Source: Clonostachys chloroleuca (lineage: Eukaryota; Ascomycota; Sordariomycetes; Hypocreales; Bionectriaceae). From it: a DNA stretch of 64,000 bases. The translations under genes were made by a program, and so were the position numbers. Below, piece after piece: positions 43,490-54,440 of this stretch. Numbering within the stretch: the stretch's first letter is position 1; each line of letters starts with the position of its first letter. The stretch spans positions 11,036,001-11,100,000 of the forward strand of contig JBANAY010000003.1 in NCBI GenBank assembly GCA_037952775.1. Reading direction: 5' to 3'. The notes under the pieces were generated by a model. The model had not been told where the DNA came from and did not search any database. It saw only the letters and a list, made by a program, of their open reading frames with translations.

Positions 43490-46448
43490 TCATTGGGGAT
43501 TCTCAACTGCAGGCTCTGTATGCTCGGTAAGCCAAGGGTGTTCCCCAAGGAATTCCAAGGGTTGGTCCCCGTAGAAGTAAAAAAAAGAGTCACCGATCTC
43601 ATCAGAAAAGTTGAACTCGGTATCATACAGCCCGGCTAGCATGCCCCCCTCATGGCCCCCAGGGCATGAAGGTTCGGGTGTTTCATTGTTGCTAACCATT
43701 TTGGATGGGACTAGCAGATCCCTCTCACTGCCAGCTTCAGGTGTCGAATGCACCGTAAGTCCTGTGGCAAAACGATTGGAAAGGTCGTTTCTAAGCTGCA
43801 ATCCATCCCCCAAGCTGCTCACTCCATGATCTCCATCGATTGGCGTGGATTGGTGTGAAAGTACACTTTTCTTGTCGGAAGAATTCAGTTCTATAGTTGA
43901 CAACGTCGAAGCAGGAGATTTCGATTTCCGTGATACTTGGTGCCCTTCGGTTTTGGAGGCTGAACTGGGAGTTGCAGCTGTCGTTGCTGGGAAGTATGTG
44001 TCAAAAGCCTCCCTGATCGTCTCCAAGACGCGAGTGCGTAGAATCTCATATCCGGGCTCGTCTTGTAGTCGCTCCTCCAAGAGGCCCCGAATCTCCCGCT
44101 CGCAGTAACTAGATTGTTTTCGAATAAACTGCGTACATTGATCTTGGCTCATAGGCCCAACGGACATATCGAATTCGCAATCTGCTGATTACATTAGCAT
44201 ACTGGCTGTTAAAGATGAATAATTGGGCAACTTACAGGGACTCGGTATTTCGGTTTGATCTTCAAACAGAATGGTGTACATTGCTCTCCATTTCGAATCT
44301 TCGTCCCAGTTCTGTTTGCCTTTTCTCGACTTCAATCTATCCTTGATGTCGGCCGTTACGCCGATCATGGTAGCGGGAGGCTCAACAACATCACATGGAA
44401 TCTGTTGCCGGCTGTGTGCTGCCCGCTCCGCCTTCGTTTCGAATTCAGCAAAACATCTCTCACAGTGTGGAGCAAGCATATGTGTCCTATAGATATGCTC
44501 TCTGCTATCATGTTAGTTCGCTACAGAGGGGACCAAGGTCGTCTAAGCCCACTTACTTGATACGGTGAACCTCTTTGAAGGCTTTCTTGTGGCATTTTGG
44601 CCACTTCTTCTCGGGGTATCTTTTCGTAAACGGGCAAGCGAAGAGGCCGTGACCTGCCTTGTCGAGGAGGTCGGGCTCAGTCCTTCGCCTCTTGCCTTGC
44701 TCGTCATCTCCGTCTTCTCTCTCAGAGTTATCGCCACCCTCGCCGAAAAAGCTCCTCTTCCGGCCAGATTTCCTTGGTCCAGAACCACTCGAGTTATTGG
44801 GGCTAAAGTTTGCACCAGTGTACCCTCCTGATCCTGACTCTCCAGACCCAATAGCGTGGGATCTCACCCAGTCGGCCACTCTTGATGCGACTTGATTGAC
44901 CAAATGATCTTTGAGGTTCAGTATGAATGGAAGGAGATTTGGATCCAAAGAGGAGGCCGCAAATGCTTCGAGAAATGGATCGTCAGTTTCATCCATGTCA
45001 TCAGAAACGAGACTGTCGTCTTCACTAGCGTCGTCGAGCTCTGACTGTTCATTAATAGAGGTGGCACGTGTTGAGACCATCGGCATTGGGGAGGTGAGAG
45101 AATTGGGAATCTCAGATGTAGAATCTGAGAATGACCTTCGACTAGATCTAGTCGGGTTCGGGGGGATAGGCAATCTGTCAAACGGACCGGATGACTGGAT
45201 AGGGCTTGTATCCATGAACGAGTTTGCGGCGTCAGAGTTCCCTTCCGAGATGACACTGAGCGGTTTCGCAGATGTTTCCTCGTCCATTTCGCCTATATTG
45301 AGCCAGCCGGTTACAGGTTCTATCTTCAAAACAGGCCGTTCTGGTCGATCTCCATTTGTCTTCTTTGTTGGTTTCTCAAAATTTTGTAGTTGGTTGGTGA
45401 TATTCAAACTCTCAGCAGAAGACCGATCAATAGACTTTCTAAAGTTTCGCAAGCCAGCCGAACTTGGTGGCGTTGGCAAGGGATTCTCATCAAGATTGAC
45501 TTCATAGTAACTTGACAATGTGCCTGTCGAGGACGACGATAGTCTTTGTCGCTTCGACGCGGCAGGGCGGGCTTCATCTATGATGGTGGCCTCAACGGTG
45601 CCGACCGAGGATATAGAAATAGTCGACTGCGCCCTTCCGCTGAAAATCGATTCTGTAGTCGACCCTTCGGCAAATGATTCATGTGCCCAGAGGGATGAAT
45701 ATCGTTTATGCCGCTGCACCCCGTCCGGAAGCTCAGATCTCGATGAGTTGGTTGTGCAGCTCGATGTCCTTGTGGGATAACCAAACGTACTCCTTGGACT
45801 CGACTATAAAGCCAATGAATTTGTTAGAAGACTATTGATTACCAGTCTTGTTCGATATTTCCCACTTACCAAACGAAGGTTAACGTTGTACTCATCAGAA
45901 GACCCGTGCCCAACGATCGAATCGCGATACGAGTCTAGTGAGACATGTTAGTATTGACACTCTGTTAATGATATTGTTATCTTACCCCTTCGCTTTCTGT
46001 CCTGGTCAATCCCTCGATCGTCTGTTGGGAGATGGCTTCCCACACCAGTGAGGTCACGAAGTGTTGAGGCGTGTTGCGCATTCACTTGGTCACGGACTGA
46101 TTCCATACTATATCCCGCATTATCTAGAAGGGAAGCAGGCTCAGGTGGTGGCTTTTCTAACACGTCCGAGCTTTCGTACGAACGGGTAGTACCCCGAGCC
46201 ACGGGAAATGCAGTTCTCTCATTGTTTTGTTGGCCAGGGCCATCACAAGTGACCAGCGAGTCTGCTGATCGGGGAGGCCCCAATATTAAGTCCGACAATG
46301 AACGTTTGTAGGCCCGAAAACGTTCGGTCAACCTCTGTGTAGGCTTTTTGGCCTGTTGTTCTGAACTCGTGCGCCCTGCGATGTTCCGTGTCCCGATTCT
46401 CGATGAAACGCCTTGGGCGCCACGTCGGATGCGAGTAGGCAGATCCAT
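43490..46448 (-). CDS. C2H2-like zinc-finger regulator with long disordered region
   Basis: Five exons join in frame to 910 aa: 45986-46448, 45870-45934, 44557-45803, 44236-44501, 43490-44181. The introns have clear branch sites (TACTAACA in the first). Residues 1-~560 are Ser/Thr/Pro-rich and probably disordered. At about 570-640 lies a conserved fungal zinc-binding block: FACPFTKRYPEKKWPKC, KEVHRIKEHIYRTH across an exon junction, then CERCFAEF with a downstream HSRQQIPC. A WRAMYTILF segment follows, then a helical part (CEREIRGLLEERL). This arrangement recurs in many mould proteins annotated as C2H2-type domain proteins, presumed to bind DNA or protein in the nucleus; targets are unknown. 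The plus-strand frame 44911-45507 is a shadow. Confidence 0.85.
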
Positions 46449-47954
46449 GGTGAGCCTGCCCGATGGCTGATGGGGCGCTCAGTACGCCCCGATACTGTAC
46501 CGATGGCCGGTAGTCACTCGCCAGGTATAAGTGGTGCTTTTTCGCCAAAGAATGCAATAGTACGAAGTTGAAGTGGAGGGAAGGGAGGAGTTGGGCACAA
46601 AGGTCCCGGGCCCTCAATTGACGTTCAAAGAGGAAGAATCCAGCGAGAGATCGCAGGTCGCGAACCACCAATACAACCAGTGACCAACGCTTATTCCAAG
46701 GCGGCGGAGCGTGCATGCTGACCTTGTGTGCGTCATGCCATTGGTTTGAGGTGTCAGCCCGTGAACAGGGGCCCTTGGCCAAGCGACAGGGGTTTTGCGC
46801 AAGTGAAGCCGCTGCGCATAACTAGACGCGGAATCAGACAAGTGAGATGGATATTAAGACATTAAGACGCAGGCTTCTGATGCGGATAACGCGTGGCTCC
46901 GCCCTACGAGCTTAACTGACTTTGAAAGTTCCCGTATGTGGAAGTTCAACTCGTTGTCTAGGACTCGTGAGTTTTGCGCAACGCGGACGAGTCTGGCCCA
47001 GGCCAACTATTTAAATGGAGGCCAGAAGACGCCGATGAGATGGATTAAACACACTTGAACAGAACAAATAAAAGTCATACAACGATTGATGAAAAATTTC
47101 CATTCACTTGCTTAATTGATACCCTCTCACGTACATCAAGATGCCTTCCCACTCGACTACATCGTCAATGACTGGCAACCAAGGGTCAGCCAGATCAACA
47201 GTCTCCCTAAATTCCTACTGTGCAAGGTACATAAAGTCATAACTTATATGCAAGCTCTCCCCTTCCCCCATACAGTTGCTAACATACAAAAGTCAAAGTA
47301 GCGCCAGGCAGAGCAGTAGGCGCAACCCTTCATCGGGGCTCTCGCCAGCTATGACGCGTTTCCTCGACGAGCCAAATTCGGTGTCTGCACGCATTTCGCT
47401 TGGGGGCCGCAATTACGCAACCCGCCAATAAGCAGAGCAATTGAGAAGGCTCACCATCACAGTGGAGCCCGTCAAGCGGGACTGTGGCTGTGTGACCAAC
47501 AGCACTGGTGGCTGTGCAAATCCGCCACAGTTCTGCAGGACTCAAACGCTTGTTGGCCAAGTGCACGCTGCAGGACGGTGAGCACAAGAGACTGGCTGGT
47601 CCAGTGCCCATACCTGTCGGTAATTGGGTGGAGGAAGGCCGTGTAAGCTGCCACCTGGATTGGAATTGAAGGCTCTACCACAAGGGTGGCACACTTGGAC
47701 TTCCATTGATGAACGACTTTGTTCCCCCAAACCTAATATTACACGGCCGCTCCAGTACTTTATTTTTAATACACAATAATCTCTTCCTTCTAATACATGT
47801 ACGCTCATAGTTGCCAAGTTTGTGTACCTGTGTAGCCAGCTTCGCACAGCACGCAAGAATGGTAGTTACGGCATAGGGTAGCTCAGGAATCTGCGGGGGG
47901 CATTGAGTCAAATCCCGCCTTCAGGCTTCAATTCTCGACATGACGACTCCCTGC
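46449..47954. other. spacer, no gene seen
   Basis: Upstream region of the zinc-finger gene and 3' side of the PhyH gene, both on the minus strand. It contains only overlapping short frames. A short direct repeat of attaagac occurs near 46852-46868. Confidence 0.45.
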
Positions 47955-48929
47955 TTAAAAGCCCAGGGCTTTCCTTAGTCCACCTTTTCGGTGATCCTGC
48001 CAGACGTCAGGGCCTATAGTGGTCGAGAGCTCGCGGAAGCCCAGAAACTTCTTGGCTCTTTCCGACAGCTCCTTTGCCTTGTCCCTCTCTAGGAGCAAAG
48101 GGTGAGCCTCTTCCGGTGTGAGTGCTGAGCTGATGATCGTACAGCTCAGTATTCTGCGATATTCATCATCAGTCTTGTTCTCTTCTCCTCTGTGCACAAT
48201 CCTGCCACCCAAGAGGAGACAGTCTCCAGCCTTCAGCTCGACCTGCTCGACCTCATCATCCGAGTACTTCCACAGCTCCGAGGGATTGTCCAGAGCGTTT
48301 GCATAGCTCATCTTGTGGCTGCCGCGAACAATCCCCGTCGCTCCATTCTCCTTCGTCGTGTCAGTCGCAGCGATCAAAAAGTTGACCGCGAACTCCGGCA
48401 TCCATTTGTCGCCCATGCTCCAGAACGGCCACCAGCCCACGGCATCGGGATGGAGTGGCTGGGCTTTGGTCCCCGGCCCGATCTCAATCATTTGCGCCGT
48501 GCTGAGCCAATAGTCGCCGATCTCCTTGAATATCTCGGCTGAAATATTGTGGAGACTGTCGTTGTTGACAATGTCCTCCCGAAACGCCGCGCTGGAGTTC
48601 AACATGTTCCCTAGGCGCTTCGTTTTGGCTCCAAATACGTCTGGGTCGGCACCCTCTGGGAGCGGTGCTGTGTTGGCGTTGGCCGGTCTCCCGGGAGTTA
48701 TATTGGCCAAGGCTATATCCATATCTCTGTTCAGCCGGGCAACCTGTGAGGATGGCAGCATGGATTCAATGACGATGCAGCCATCCTCTTTTAAGGCCTT
48801 GACGACCTCCGTTGCCGGGGCTGTGCGAGTAAAGCGAGAGAAACTTCTTGACCAGATGGCGGGCAGGCTGGCTTGCGAGGATTGAGGCCTTGCCAAGATC
48901 CTCGGTATGAAAGAAATTCGTGCTGACAT
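47955..48929 (-). CDS. phytanoyl-CoA dioxygenase (PhyH) family oxygenase, probably mitochondrial
   Basis: An intronless 324-aa Fe(II)/2-oxoglutarate-dependent oxygenase. The metal site is visible: His160 and Asp162 in QPLHPDAVGWW, and His246 in GGRIVHRGEE. Arg258 or Arg259 is placed to bind 2-oxoglutarate. The N-terminus (SARISFIPRILARPQSS) is basic and amphipathic, without acidic residues for about 40 positions, which fits a mitochondrial targeting peptide. PhyH enzymes hydroxylate varied substrates, including fatty acyl-CoA and secondary metabolites. In fungi many tailor alkaloids or terpenoids. No biosynthetic cluster is visible nearby, so the substrate is open. The start ATG at 48929 gives the full targeting sequence. 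Confidence 0.88.
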   Translation of the reverse strand: MSARISFIPRILARPQSSQASLPAIWSRSFSRFTRTAPATEVVKALKEDGCIVIESMLPSSQVARLNRDMDIALANITPGRPANANTAPLPEGADPDVFGAKTKRLGNMLNSSAAFREDIVNNDSLHNISAEIFKEIGDYWLSTAQMIEIGPGTKAQPLHPDAVGWWPFWSMGDKWMPEFAVNFLIAATDTTKENGATGIVRGSHKMSYANALDNPSELWKYSDDEVEQVELKAGDCLLLGGRIVHRGEENKTDDEYRRILSCTIISSALTPEEAHPLLLERDKAKELSERAKKFLGFRELSTTIGPDVWQDHRKGGLRKALGF

Positions 48930-49472
48930 GGCTTCTAAAGGGATAAGGGACTTGGATTAAGTGAATTAAAGAGGACTAAAGACAATGGTGTTAGAGCAAC
49001 AGAGGGGGGATTGGACTTATGTGTTGCATCAATCACAAACATGTAGATCACCAACCGAATTCAGTAATCATCGCAACATACTTCGATATATGGCAATTGA
49101 GCACCCTTCGTTGGGTGACCATTGGTCGGAATTCTAAATGAGTCATAATGATCACCGATACTTAATCCTCCATGGAGACATACTTATTTTTATAGATTTG
49201 AATAATTGACATTTTTGGGGTTGATGATGAACTTCTTTGGTCCTCTTTGCGTTAGTCTTCCTTGAATGGTGACCTTCCTGATAATTAATGGTTCTTTACG
49301 TCCAGGTTCAAACATTTAGCAGCATCGGAACTTGAAAGATTGGTTTCTACGGATATAGACTTAATTAGAGGGTGTCGTTGCAAAGTCACCCCGACAGAAT
49401 TATTGCGGCAGTCAGCCACATAATAATACTTTCGCTTGTGTAAGAATAAAATGAAATGCCTAATGATTCCTC
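48930..49472. other. upstream region of the PhyH gene
   Basis: AT-rich, with no frame of note. It contains poly(T)-rich stretches and leads into the poly(A)-ended insertion. Confidence 0.45.
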
Positions 49473-49486
49473 AAAGAATTATTCTT
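49473..49486. repeat. left copy of 14-bp direct repeat (target-site duplication candidate)
   Basis: The sequence aaagaattattctt is repeated exactly at 49667-49680. Its core AAGAAT-T-ATTCTT is also palindromic, which weakens but does not remove the inference of target-site duplication. Confidence 0.7.
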
Positions 49487-49624
49487 TTGCCTGTGCCTAG
49501 GCTTTTGTGATAAAAAGTAAAAGAAAAACAGAGTCGAAGGTTGGGTATGGACCGGAAATTGGGAAAACTAATCGTGTGGATTATGTCACGTGGCCTGATC
49601 TTGGGATACCTTGCATACGGCCCC

Positions 49625-49655
<31 letters not shown>

Positions 49656-49666
49656 AAAAAAAAAAA
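49487..49666 (+). mobile_element. short poly(A)-ended insertion, retroposon-like
   Basis: A 180-bp segment flanked by an exact 14-bp direct repeat and ending in C25 followed by a 24-base A run. Direct flanking repeats plus a 3' poly(A) tail are the marks of target-primed retroposition of a short RNA (SINE or processed RNA). No protein frame is supported inside, and I cannot identify a parent RNA or a clear internal pol III promoter. Alternatively it may be two chance palindromes with a simple repeat between them. Confidence 0.4.
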
Positions 49667-49669
49667 AAA
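49621..49669 (+). repeat. C25-A24 homopolymer pair
   Basis: 25 cytosines directly followed by 24 adenines. The complementary strand carries G25 and could form quadruplex structures. Such a tract is prone to length change in cells and to sequencing or assembly error, so the exact length is uncertain. Confidence 0.85.
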
Positions 49670-49680
49670 GAATTATTCTT
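49667..49680. repeat. right copy of 14-bp direct repeat
   Basis: Identical to 49473-49486; its first three A bases merge with the A run. Confidence 0.7.
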
Positions 49681-49971
49681 ATCACGGACTATTCTCTATC
49701 AATATCATGGCCTGTTGAGAAGTTGAGATTGATGGAAACGCTTATGCAGCCCCTGTTATTCTGACGCCCGCTTCAAGGTTGTCTGGACACAAAACTCCTC
49801 CTCTGCCATTTGATGTCACATTAGCCGAAAATGTAAGGCATAATCGGGTTGGTGTGACACCACTGCCAAGCAGTCAAGTCAGCCCAACCACTTTGCCACC
49901 CCAATAAGAACCGGATCAATTGATCGTTTTATCCCCTCCAATAAAATACACCATCAAAACAGTCTTCCCCA

Positions 49972-52762
49972 ATGGCAAAGCGATTCGTCAAGGCTTTGAT
50001 ACGGCGCTGGCCCAATGATTCAAGCAAAAGAGACGAACATGAATCGCCAGTGCCGGGCGCCCTTGCGCGGGACCAAGACGACCTGGTCGAATTGCCTTCA
50101 TCTCAGCCCGTGGTTCCAAGGCGAGACAATGGGTGCACGGCCTGTTCATCCTTGAGTTCTCTTAAGCGCTGCCTCGATGATTGGGATACGAGCGATAATT
50201 TCGAAAACGATGCCGTCCTCTACTCTTGGAACTTCGAGCCTATCCATTGGCTACCTCCTGAAGAACAAATGCCACCGTGCGAGATGTGCAACACGATCCA
50301 AAATGAGATTAACATCGTAAGCGGATGTCATGACCGACGGGAAAATATGATGTATCTGAAATAAAACATATTAATTTCACCTAAATTGAACTGAGGCATG
50401 AAGCTTACACATGGATAGGAAATACTTTCGGATCTGCTCCGATCTCAAGCAATGGATCCAAGATGGTAAGGCCAGCCAGCCGATCTCGCAATCAGCCATG
50501 GAAAGAACCACCAAACGGGAACAGAAGCTACAGAGCTGTAAAGATCTGTTCAAAGCTAATATTTCACTAATGGATCGGCCGGAGTCTGTGGATACGCCTT
50601 CGCAAGCTTTCGATTGCGGTACCAAGCTGAAACGGGCATTTTATGAGGCCAGGATGCTTTACTCCGACCAGGTGCTAACTGCTGCTTTCAACGAATTCAT
50701 CCCATTGTGTGAAAATATATTGCGCGTCATGGAACAGCCATTGTCCCGACACCAAGGATCCGAGTTTTGTGCATGGTGCAACTACCAAGACCTTTACCCA
50801 GAGAGGCTCGGTGGCCTAGCCCATCGACTGTATCCAGCAGGCCTAACTCAAGCTTTAAAGGACCATCCTATTCCTTGGTACAAAGGGTCCTACAAGCGGA
50901 GTCTAATAGACAGAGTTCAGATTCGATTACAAACAGAGGAAACCTGGAAAGGTTTAAAATTTCAGGAGTTTGAATTAGACCAGTCAAAGCCTGCGGGAAA
51001 TCAGGTTGGACTCAGGTCTGGTGATGAATATCAAAGGGCTACCAGAAACCCAATTGAGGAAGGCTTCCGCGCGACTCACCGTCAGCTATCAAAGGATGAG
51101 GTGCTCTACGTTCCCATTTCATCCGACAAACCCTGCTTCGCCCGCATTGTGCAACCAAAATTTGATGTCAGTCTTATCAACAAGTGGTTAAACAAATGCC
51201 ATTCTAATCATGGAAGCCGATGCATTACTGAAACATCCGAGCGAAAGCCTAAGAACCTTATTCTGGTCGACACGGAAAAGAACTGTTTGGTTACTATGAC
51301 GGATGGACACACACCGCCGTATCTTGCCTTGAGTTATGTGTGGGGTGGCGTCCCACAGGCAGAACTGATCAGATTAACACTGGATAAGTGGCATGAGCCT
51401 GGGAGTCTCACAGAGGAAGTAACAATTACCCAAAAGGTTCGTGATGCAATGGTCATCACTAAACAGACAGGTTTGCGGTTCCTGTGGGTCGATGCGTTGT
51501 GCATCGTCCAGGACGATGACTCTCAACGAGAAGAGCAGATCAACCAGATGTTTCTTATATACCACCAAGCGGAGGCCACAATCGTGGCAGCTGATGGACC
51601 AAGCTGTGACTTGGGCCTTTCGGGTGTCAGCAGATTCGAAGAGAGAGAATTCATCGACAAACCCTTTCTTATCCAAAACACGCCCATGGCGAGAGTTCTT
51701 CGGGATCCACAACAGGCGCTCCAAGCGTCTAAGTGGAGGACAAGAGGTTGGACACTTCAAGAAGAAGTCTGCTCTACAAGAGCAATCATTTTTCTACCAT
51801 CTGTGGTCTTGTTTTCATGCCCAACGGCGGTTTGGAGGGAGGATCTCCACCTGGAAAATGTCCAAGATCCTCGGGGGGACTCTATTCTACATTCGTTACC
51901 GAGAACTTTGGAGAACAGCGGTACGAGTTCAGAAGAGGAGCTGATATCCATGTTCCGGAGAATTGTAAAGCAGTACACCCAGCGGACTCTCACCCGACAG
52001 GATGACATGGGGAATGCGTTTGCTGGAATTTCAAGGATGATGGAGGGCGCCATTGGGCCAATATACCATGGAATCCCAGAAAGGTACTTTGCTCAGATAA
52101 TATCTGGCTGTTGGTTCTGGGGGATGTGCTGTGCTCGGCGACCTGCATTTCCTAGTTGGTCGTGGATGGGATGGATCTACACCAAGGAACAGGCGGGTAC
52201 GGGCATCGAGCCCACATCCTGGCCTGGAGAAACGGCAGGCTTACTTACTTTCTTCAAACTTGGCGATGGCGCTGAGATGCTTCCAGAACCGGTTCTGGAA
52301 TCACCCGTCTTGGACAGTCTTCAGCCTGGACTACGCGAACATTTCACCCCTGATTTATCACATATACACTCGCAATATGCTGTCCTAGCCTTCAACCTTG
52401 AGCAAATACCCCCGGGACTAATTTGCTTCAACACTAGCTTGAGCTTCCTGAAGCTCCGACCTTTGTATAAGAACGCGGTATCGTTGGTTCAGGAATACCT
52501 CGTCCTTAGCCCCATCACCGAGGAGAGACTCACAAGTCTTTATTTGAAAAAGGCAGACGTCGATGGGAACGGAGAATTGCAGCCGTTTATTGCTATCGCA
52601 GCTCAGCGTGGTGAAGTTGGAAAGACAGGCTTGAGGCTTATGCTGGTCAAGATGACTGAAAGCTTCTGCTACAAAGTCAATGTGACGTCCCAAAGGAAGC
52701 TGGTAAGTGAAGCAGCCTGGTGGGACTTGAACCCATCGAAACGGCTGGTGGTGATGGGATGA
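49972..52762 (+). CDS. HET-domain (heterokaryon incompatibility) protein
   Basis: The preferred model joins 49972-50351 to 50404-52762 (donor GTATCT, acceptor GCATGAAG, 52-nt intron) to give 912 aa. A second part beginning at ATG 50411 is the alternative. The N-terminal part has two Cys pairs (GCTACSS, PPCEMC), common before fungal HET domains. The HET domain starts at PYLALSYVWGG (about residue 430) and continues with LRFLWVDALCIVQDD (about 484) and RGWTLQEEVCSTRAIIF (about 573), the three conserved blocks. A long C-terminal region includes PSWSWMGW. HET proteins trigger programmed death when unlike hyphae fuse, and some may act in other stress or non-self responses. No repeat or NACHT domain is attached here. 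Confidence 0.85.
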
Positions 52763-54176
52763 GGGTCAGCAATCTTGCAGAAGTACGGAGAAGTACGGAG
52801 TCCCATAGGCCGTCCATGCTATGACTAAGAGCTACCTCATCTTGAGAGAAATCCTACGACTGGCTTCAGCCTGAGCTGGAGCTGAAGACCCAGACAGCAT
52901 GTAGGTTAGAGCAGGGTTGGAATTGGGGTAATTGGCTGTCTCTCAACTAGTGCCAGGCACAGGCCAAGCCAGGTACAAGTTGTACTATGTAATAATGAAG
53001 GAAATTTAAAAATAAACATGATCCTACCATACTATTCCGGGATCGCGTTTTATGAAATCTTCCGAGCAACGTCCAAGGGGCCAACCTTGAGCTTAGTCGG
53101 CCAACAACCAATTATGCACTTGGGAATCAGCATTGAATGAACGCCCACGGGTGATTGGGCGAGTGTCTGAGGCCTCGCGTGGTGGAGATTCTGTAAATGA
53201 TGATCGTATACATACAATTGGATCAAGAGAAACGGCATGAGAGTTTCGTAGTGTCTTGCAGAGGAACTCGGCTTGTGTCGGGCCGAGCTGCTGAAATGAA
53301 ATTGCCTGTGGGCACTGCTGATCCTCAGGCCAGAAATTTGTCGCCCTTGCCGAGAAATGCTGGAGAAAAATCATCACTGACCCAACCAACACCCTTGACT
53401 AAGTGGATGAGACGCTCGAGCAATTGCCGCTGGTGCGCGCTGCAGACGCAACCCTGTGGTTTGGCCATTGCGAAGAGACATCACAAATCCATCTCTAAGC
53501 ATGGCGGCCGCTGATTTCGCGGATATGTTTGGGCCTATGAGGATTGGTGAATGGTAGCACGGTGACCTCGACCCAGGGCCGGATTGGGCTTCTCACGTCT
53601 GGACACAGCACAACCAAGAGGCTCTTCCCTGTGCCGAATTCCGACCTTGGCCAGGCGGGAGTGGAGCTTGGCCCCCGTCCTTTTGCAGCTTTCTCACACG
53701 ACACTATTCCGAAGCTGGCAAATGCGATTCCTGCACTTTGCCTGCAGCGTTCAGCCAAGAGGACAGGATTAGCTAATTTCCCTTGGCTATGCCAGACTTT
53801 GGCTTGTGATTCTTGCTGCGGATGGTTTGCTCAACGGTAGATGGGATGTCGAAGCTTGGGAGAGAGGGAGGGAGCGTGATGGAGAGGTGGACGGCCCCAG
53901 CTCGTGTTACCATATGTCTCCTCCATCCCGTCGAACAGCAGCTGACGCGGCAGCTGTGACCGACGATCCCTTCCCTCGATGCTTACCCGACCATCTCCCA
54001 GTCGACGGCGACACCGCGTTCGGTTTGCCAGCGACTGGTGGTTGCCTCCATTGCCACCTCCCCGTCCTTGTTGGTTCCACTAAATTAGTAGGATTCTCAG
54101 CGGACGACAAACGGCCCTCCCCGTTCGTTATACCCTCCTCCGAACCAATCTCCATACTCTTGGCTTTATCTCTCCG
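52763..54176. other. spacer upstream of the Git1-type gene
   Basis: Short overlapping frames only (the longest, about 130 codons at 53806-54201, is opposed by a 93-codon frame). The 10-bp unit aagtacggag occurs twice in tandem near 52779-52799. No gene is supported. Confidence 0.4.
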
Positions 54177-54291
54177 CACGTGCTCCATGTTACATGGCTG
54201 AACTCTGTCGTTGAAATTCCCACGTGCTGTAGCTTTGGCCCCGTCCTTCCCTCCTCTTGGTTATCTCTGGAGCTAAGGTTGGATCTATAAA
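54177..54291 (+). promoter_or_regulatory. two CACGTG boxes and TATA box
   Basis: CACGTG at 54177-54182 and 54221-54226, both followed by CT, and TATAAA at 54286-54291, 150 bp before the ATG at 54441. CACGTG is the core site of the phosphate-responsive bHLH factors Pho4 (yeast) and NUC-1 (Neurospora). The pairing with a Git1-type transporter suggests phosphate control. Confidence 0.55.
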
Positions 54292-54440
54292 GTAGCCTTC
54301 AGGCACCCTTTTCCCCTTGTGAAACCTACTCGCTCGTGTGAACCATAAATCGGGAAAGTTGAGCACAGGCCAACCAGGGTGCCCAGTGACTGTACAATTG
54401 CATCTTCGACGACGCTTCGGAGCCACGCAACTGATCCATC

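Noticed and set aside
53544..54201. Overlapping 98- to 131-aa frames upstream of the transporter
   Set aside because: Mutually overlapping on both strands without conserved motifs; better read as promoter and leader sequence.
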